From Moraxellaceae bacterium (GTDB lineage Bacteria > Pseudomonadota > Gammaproteobacteria > Pseudomonadales > Moraxellaceae): a stretch of 8,594 nucleotides of DNA. The notes under the pieces were generated by a model. That model was given only the letters and a program-made list of their open reading frames with translations, ran no database searches and was not told the origin of the DNA. Location: positions 1 through 8,594 of the forward strand of contig JAUXNL010000456.1 in the NCBI GenBank assembly GCA_030684415.1, read 5' to 3'. Shown piece by piece: positions 5,399-8,594 of the stretch (positions are counted from its first letter, which is position 1; the number at the start of each line of letters is the position of its first letter). A program made the position numbers and the translations under genes.

Positions 5399-6889
5399 AT
5401 GGCTACTGAACATGTTGATGTCCTGATTGTGGGCGCTGGTCTCTCCGGTATTGGCGCCGCCTACCATCTCAAGACCAAATGCCCCGGCAAGACCTACGCG
5501 ATTCTCGAAGGCCGCAAGGCCATCGGCGGCACCTGGGACCTGTTCCGCTACCCCGGCATCCGCTCCGACTCGGACATGTACACGCTGGGCTACAACTTCA
5601 AGCCGTGGACCGACCCGAAAATCATCGCTGACGGCCACACCATCCGCGAATACATCCAGGAAACCGCACGCGAAAACGGCATCGACAAACACATCCGTTT
5701 TGGCACCAAGGTACTGAGCGCCGCTTGGTCCACCGCCGACGCCACCTGGTCCGTGCAGACACAAAACGACGCCGGCGAAACACGCACCTTCACCTGCAAT
5801 TTCCTGATCTCCTGCACGGGTTATTACAACTACGAAGCGGGCTACACGCCGGAGTTCCCGGGCATCAAGAAATACAAGGGCACGGTCATCCATCCGCAGA
5901 AGTGGCCGGAAGACCTCGACTACGCCGGCAAGAAAGTGGTGGTGATCGGCTCTGGCGCCACCGCGGTAACGCTGGTGCCGGCCATGACCGACAAAGCCGC
6001 GCACGTCACCATGCTGCAACGCTCGCCCACGTATGTGGCCACCGTGCCGCAGGTCGACGTGATTTCGCAGGCCATGCGCCGCTTCCTGCCGGAAATGGCC
6101 GTGTACCGCATGGGCCGCACACGCAATGTCGGCATCCAGATGGGCGTGTTCAATCTTGCCAAGAGCAAGCCGAAGGTCGTGCGTCGCCTGCTGCTCGCAC
6201 AAGTGCGCGCCCAAGTCGGCAAAGATTTCGACATGAAGCACTTCACCCCGAACTACAACCCCTGGGACGAGCGCCTGTGCGCCGTGCCCAACGGTGATCT
6301 GTTCAAGGTGCTGCGCAAGGGCAAGGCGTCCGTGGTCACCGACCACATCGACACCTTCACCGCCAAAGGCATCAAACTGAAATCCGGCGAAGAGCTCGAA
6401 GCCGACATCATCATCACCGCCACCGGTCTCGATTTGCAGATGATGGGTGGCATGCAGCTCAGCGTGGACGGCCAGCCCTTCGACATCACGCAGACCATGA
6501 ACTACAAGGGCGTGATGTTCCGCGACTTGCCCAACCTCGCGATGATGTTCGGCTACACCAATGCCTCGTGGACGCTGAAGTCCGACATCAGCACCGAATA
6601 TGTCTGCCGCCTGATCAAGCATATGGACAAGAACGGTCTGCGCCAGTGCACCCCGCGCAACAACGACCCGACCGTGGTCGAAGAAAGTTTCGTGGACATG
6701 CGCTCGGGCTACATCCAGCGCGCCGCCGGCAAAATGCCCAAGCAGGGCAACAAGGCGCCGTGGAAGGTCTACATGAACTACGCGCTCGACCTCGCCACAT
6801 TGCGCTACAAGGCCGTTGAAGACGGCAACATGGTGTTCTCCAATCCAGTGCCAGCGTCGGGCCGCGCGAAGACCGCTCTCGCGTCCTGA
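5399..6889 (+). CDS. almA: AlmA-like flavin-binding monooxygenase (long-chain alkane / Baeyer-Villiger type)
   Basis: 496 residues, the length of AlmA from Acinetobacter and Alcanivorax, which oxidises very long-chain n-alkanes. FAD-binding motif GAGLSG (12-17) follows the first strand VDVLIV. GGTWD (43-47) and RYPGIRSDSDM (50-60) are characteristic of this group. The Baeyer-Villiger fingerprint is present as YKGTVIHPQKWP (159-170), with Tyr for the usual first Phe. The NADPH-binding site is GSGATA (184-189), and ATGLD (341-345) is the second FAD contact. CNFLISCTGYYNY, MLQRSPTY and KHFTPNYNPWDERLC match AlmA as I remember it. The ATG at 5399 has GGA seven bases upstream and starts directly before the FAD fold; a TTG frame from 5306 adds residues that look like leader. 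No signal peptide is seen; cytoplasmic or membrane-associated. Codons are strongly GC-biased, suggesting good expression. The exact substrate is inferred; a ketone monooxygenase is possible. Confidence 0.93.
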   Translation: MATEHVDVLIVGAGLSGIGAAYHLKTKCPGKTYAILEGRKAIGGTWDLFRYPGIRSDSDMYTLGYNFKPWTDPKIIADGHTIREYIQETARENGIDKHIRFGTKVLSAAWSTADATWSVQTQNDAGETRTFTCNFLISCTGYYNYEAGYTPEFPGIKKYKGTVIHPQKWPEDLDYAGKKVVVIGSGATAVTLVPAMTDKAAHVTMLQRSPTYVATVPQVDVISQAMRRFLPEMAVYRMGRTRNVGIQMGVFNLAKSKPKVVRRLLLAQVRAQVGKDFDMKHFTPNYNPWDERLCAVPNGDLFKVLRKGKASVVTDHIDTFTAKGIKLKSGEELEADIIITATGLDLQMMGGMQLSVDGQPFDITQTMNYKGVMFRDLPNLAMMFGYTNASWTLKSDISTEYVCRLIKHMDKNGLRQCTPRNNDPTVVEESFVDMRSGYIQRAAGKMPKQGNKAPWKVYMNYALDLATLRYKAVEDGNMVFSNPVPASGRAKTALAS

Positions 6890-6897
6890 TCCACCTC

Positions 6898-6940
6898 CAT
6901 GCCCGTTTGCTGATGCGAAAGCGTTTGGCAAACGGGCATG
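6898..6940 (+). terminator. Strong hairpin after almA, without T-run
   Basis: Perfect 13-base arms CATGCCCGTTTGC (6898-6910) and GCAAACGGGCATG (6928-6940), beginning nine bases after the almA stop. The 17-base loop contains GC-GAAA-GC (6915-6922), a GNRA-type tetraloop. No T-run follows, so it is either a non-canonical terminator or a 3' end that protects the message. Confidence 0.55.
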
Positions 6941-7057
6941 GCGCCAGCGCAAGACATGGCTGACGGCGAGCCCGGATGGTGGTCAATGCGTCAGGCAGTA
7001 TTGAGTTGCAGACGTGATTTCAGGGCGCCGCTCTTCACTTCCGACTGAAGCACAGCA

Positions 7058-7226
7058 TTAACAGCTTGCTGAAAATGCCTTTCAGCAAGCTGTTAATCGG
7101 CCGCGGATGGCCGGGTCGCGAGTCAATTACGTTTGAGTGATTGATTCAGTGCGGAGCAATTCAGGACATGTGCCGGAGTCGCGGGCTGAAAAAGCCCGGA
7201 ATGGACGTTTTTCAGCAAGTTTTTAA
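7058..7226 (-). mobile_element. Interspersed inverted-repeat element, copy 2, inverted (about 169 bp)
   Basis: Reverse-complement relative of 2799-2967 with the same order of parts. Its left end is a perfect 17-bp hairpin, TTAACAGCTTGCTGAAA (7058-7074) and TTTCAGCAAGCTGTTAA (7080-7096) with loop ATGCC. The core shares CATGTGCCGGAGTCGCGGGC and CCGGGTCGCGA with copy 1, read on the opposite strand. The right end is GGGCTGAAAAAGCCC (7183-7197) and TTTTTCAGCAAG (7208-7219). The middle hairpins that are perfect in copy 1 carry uncompensated changes here, so copy 2 looks more decayed. It fills the gap from the almA 3' side to 14 bases before the SDR start. An open frame through it (from 7141) is joined to the SDR gene by accident. 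Confidence 0.75.
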
Positions 7227-7239
7227 ATGGATGCCTGAT

Positions 7240-8073
7240 ATGAGTGCCTCACGCAACAGCCTGTTTGCCAAGAAAATAATCCTGATTACCGGCGCCGGCA
7301 GCGGCATCGGTCGTGCCACTGCATTAAAAATGGCCGAATACGACACCCAACTGATTTTGTGTGATCTTAATGCAGAGTCCGTGCAAGAAACCGCCGTACT
7401 GGCACGTGAACTTGGCTCCGCTGCTACCACCCATACCGTTAATGTATCCGACTGGGATGACATGCAGGCGCTGTCGGAAAAAGTGCACAAGCATTTTGGC
7501 GCTCTGGATATTTTAGTGAACAATGCCGGCGTGGGTCTGGGTGGAGATTTTCTCAGCACCCCGATTGCTGACTGGCAGTGGGTTATTGGCATCAATCTCA
7601 TGGGCGTGGTACACGGCTGCAAATTATTTGCACCGGCCATGGTAGAGAAAGGCGGCGGGCATATTGTCAATGTGGCCTCAGCCGCCGGTTATTATGCAGC
7701 GCCCGAGATGACCGCTTACGCCGCTAGCAAACATGCCGTCATGGGGCTGAGCGAATCACTGCGTGCTGAAATGTCGGAATATGGCATTGGCGTCAGTGCC
7801 ATCTGCCCGGGCATCATCAATACCAATATTGTGGCAACCGGCCGCATGCATGGCGCCACCGGAGCCGCGCAGGAAAAAATTGCAGCGCTGTATCGTCGTC
7901 GCAATTACGGACCTGAGCTGGTGGCCAATGCGATTGTCGGCGCCATTGAAAACAACCGGGCCGTCACCCCGGTCAGCCCGGAAGCATGGCTGATGTATGG
8001 CGCCAAACGCTTCACTCCAGGCCTGCTCGGCTGGGCCAGCGGCAGCCCCTTACTCAAACGCCTGCGCCCTTGA
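7240..8073 (+). CDS. Short-chain dehydrogenase/reductase (classical SDR)
   Basis: 277 residues. The classical SDR set is complete: cofactor motif TGAGSGIG (17-24), acidic D42 at the end of the second strand (ILCDLN) that favours NAD over NADP, NNAG (94-97), structural Asn119 (GINLMG), catalytic S147 (NVASAAG), Y160 and K164 (YAASK), and PG (190-191). The C-terminal part after 200 is longer than in fabG-like reductases and includes a hydrophobic stretch, as in SDRs that act on lipid or steroid substrates. Substrate not determinable; next to almA, oxidation of a long-chain alcohol or reduction of a ketone is plausible. I chose ATG 7240 because the protein family begins near there and GGA lies eight bases upstream; ATGs at 7141 and 7201 lie in the repeat element, and 7231 is an alternative. 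Third codon positions are visibly more AT-rich than in almA, hinting at a different origin or expression level. Confidence 0.92.
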   Translation: MSASRNSLFAKKIILITGAGSGIGRATALKMAEYDTQLILCDLNAESVQETAVLARELGSAATTHTVNVSDWDDMQALSEKVHKHFGALDILVNNAGVGLGGDFLSTPIADWQWVIGINLMGVVHGCKLFAPAMVEKGGGHIVNVASAAGYYAAPEMTAYAASKHAVMGLSESLRAEMSEYGIGVSAICPGIINTNIVATGRMHGATGAAQEKIAALYRRRNYGPELVANAIVGAIENNRAVTPVSPEAWLMYGAKRFTPGLLGWASGSPLLKRLRP

Positions 8074-8085
8074 TGCAAAAACGTC

Positions 8086-8108
8086 GGCTTTTCAATCTGT
8101 GAAAAGCC
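8086..8108 (+). terminator. Hairpin after the SDR gene
   Basis: Perfect 9-base arms GGCTTTTCA (8086-8094) and TGAAAAGCC (8100-8108), loop ATCTG, starting 12 bases after the stop codon. A run of five A (8077-8081) lies just before it, so it would work better as a terminator for leftward transcripts (five T after the stem), although the SDR reads rightward. Confidence 0.5.
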
Positions 8109-8157
8109 ATGATCGTCTGCCTGATCATCTGATTAAGCCCTGATGGCACTGCCCATT

Positions 8158-8193
8158 AACCGCTGACTGAAAAATGCTTTTCAGTCAGCGGTT
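8158..8193. repeat. Solo hairpin related to the inverted-repeat element family
   Basis: Perfect 16-base arms AACCGCTGACTGAAAA (8158-8173) and TTTTCAGTCAGCGGTT (8178-8193) with loop ATGC. It resembles the terminal hairpin of element copy 2 (AACAGCTTGCTGAAAA, loop ATGCC), with paired changes on both arms (TTGC to TGAC) that keep the stem intact. No element core is recognisable on either side. Confidence 0.6.
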
Positions 8194-8427
8194 TCCCGTC
8201 CAGGGATGGGCATTTATCAGCACGCTGTAATGAGCGCAGACCCGCATACCGGCCGTCAGCGTCATCTTCACGCAGAAGCCCCGGCGCAAAAATCCCGGAC
8301 AGTACGGCCGGGATGGAGCAGCCGCGCTGAGCGATCGCACCACAATGCCAGCTCTGAAATGCCGATAGGGGGACTGGCAGCCGTCATAATCCCTGCCATG
8401 CTGGGGACATGTTGATGGAGCCTCGCC
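8194..8427. other. Intergenic region before the second lipoprotein gene
   Basis: No gene is supported here. It contains one more hairpin, ATCCCGG/CCGGGAT (8292-8314, 9-base loop). It also contains a CATAAT hexamer (8385-8390) that could be the -10 box of the following gene, 38 bases before its start, but without a recognisable -35. Together with 8074-8193 the gap between the genes is 354 bases. Confidence 0.5.
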
Positions 8428-8594
8428 ATGTCCTTGCGCCTGCTACTGCCCTTGCTTGCCCCCACCCTGCTGCTGCCCGTCTTGTTGCTGACGGCCTGCA
8501 GCAAACCTGTTCCGGTCAGCGAAGATGCGGATGCCGCCGGCTTCTCTGCCCCCACCTCCGCCACGCTCGCTGCACAGACCGCCGCTAGTGCGCA
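8428..8594 (+). CDS. Lipoprotein of unknown function (N-terminus only)
   Basis: 55 codons are visible before the window ends. The protein starts MSLRLLLPLLAPTLLLPV and has a lipobox LTAC with Cys24 as the lipidated residue, followed by SKPVPVSEDADAAG and a low-complexity Ala/Thr/Ser-rich stretch, a typical linker after a lipid anchor. Serine rather than aspartate at position +2 favours the outer membrane under the E. coli rule. The start is well supported by GGAG (8417-8420) with a seven-base spacer. Nothing visible tells the function; the mature domain lies beyond the edge. An adaptor or periplasmic subunit of an efflux system, or an enzyme, would all be compatible. Confidence 0.8.
   Translation, partial: MSLRLLLPLLAPTLLLPVLLLTACSKPVPVSEDADAAGFSAPTSATLAAQTAASA

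Noticed and set aside
5300..6952. A 550-codon leftward open frame antisense to almA
   Set aside because: It mirrors almA almost exactly, its translation is rich in His/Val/Gly/Ala repeats with no recognisable domain, and such long antisense frames are common opposite GC-biased genes. The AlmA frame has all family motifs.
2799..8193. CRISPR array from the repeated TTGCTGAAAA motif
   Set aside because: The copies are kilobases apart, inverted, and hairpin-forming, with no regular spacers and no cas genes.
1..8594. tRNA, rRNA or known riboswitch genes
   Set aside because: Reading both strands I found no cloverleaf with the TTCGA-type T-loop, no rRNA-like segment and no riboswitch core I recognise.

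Overview
The window looks like a stretch of chromosome from a Gram-negative, moderately GC-rich gammaproteobacterium, probably one that uses hydrocarbons or lipids. The grounds are two lipobox lipoproteins, a secreted protein with a signal peptide, a YehS/DUF1456 protein typical of gammaproteobacteria, and a flavin monooxygenase that reads like AlmA, the long-chain alkane monooxygenase of Acinetobacter and Alcanivorax. An Alcanivorax, Nevskiales or Solimonas-type host is my inference; the sequence does not prove it.

Layout. 1-1063 (-): N-terminal part of a lipoprotein serine hydrolase of the beta-lactamase/esterase (COG1680) family, cut by the window edge. 1064-1640: non-coding gap before a divergent gene pair. 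1641-2802 (+): a small secreted protein of unknown function and a membrane-anchored SGNH/GDSL hydrolase, probably one operon. 2799-2967: a repeat element between convergent genes. 2977-3438 (-): yehS. 3663-4487 (-): a cytoplasmic alpha/beta hydrolase with an AxSxG nucleophile elbow and its own terminator. 4488-5398: a 911-base gap holding hairpins, a short tandem repeat and, at its right end, what looks like the regulated promoter of almA. 5399-6889 (+): almA. 7058-7226: a second copy of the repeat element, inverted. 7240-8073 (+): a short-chain dehydrogenase. 8074-8427: hairpin-rich gap. 8428-8594 (+): start of a second lipoprotein.

How the genes may work together. AlmA-type monooxygenases oxidise long-chain alkanes or related ketones. 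An SDR could process the alcohols or ketones made, and the three hydrolases (beta-lactamase-like, SGNH, alpha/beta) could cleave esters. A lipid or hydrocarbon catabolic neighbourhood is therefore plausible, but co-regulation is not shown. The repeat and the hairpins separate almost every transcription unit.

The most unusual content is a family of interspersed inverted-repeat elements with the end sequence TTAACnGCTTGCTGAAAA. There are two full-length copies of about 169 bp, in opposite orientation, and two solo hairpins. One full copy overlaps the stop codon of the SGNH gene. The other forms the whole upstream region of the SDR gene and extends its reading frame artificially. Second in interest is a pair of small palindromes upstream of almA that both fit the GntR/FadR-type operator consensus.
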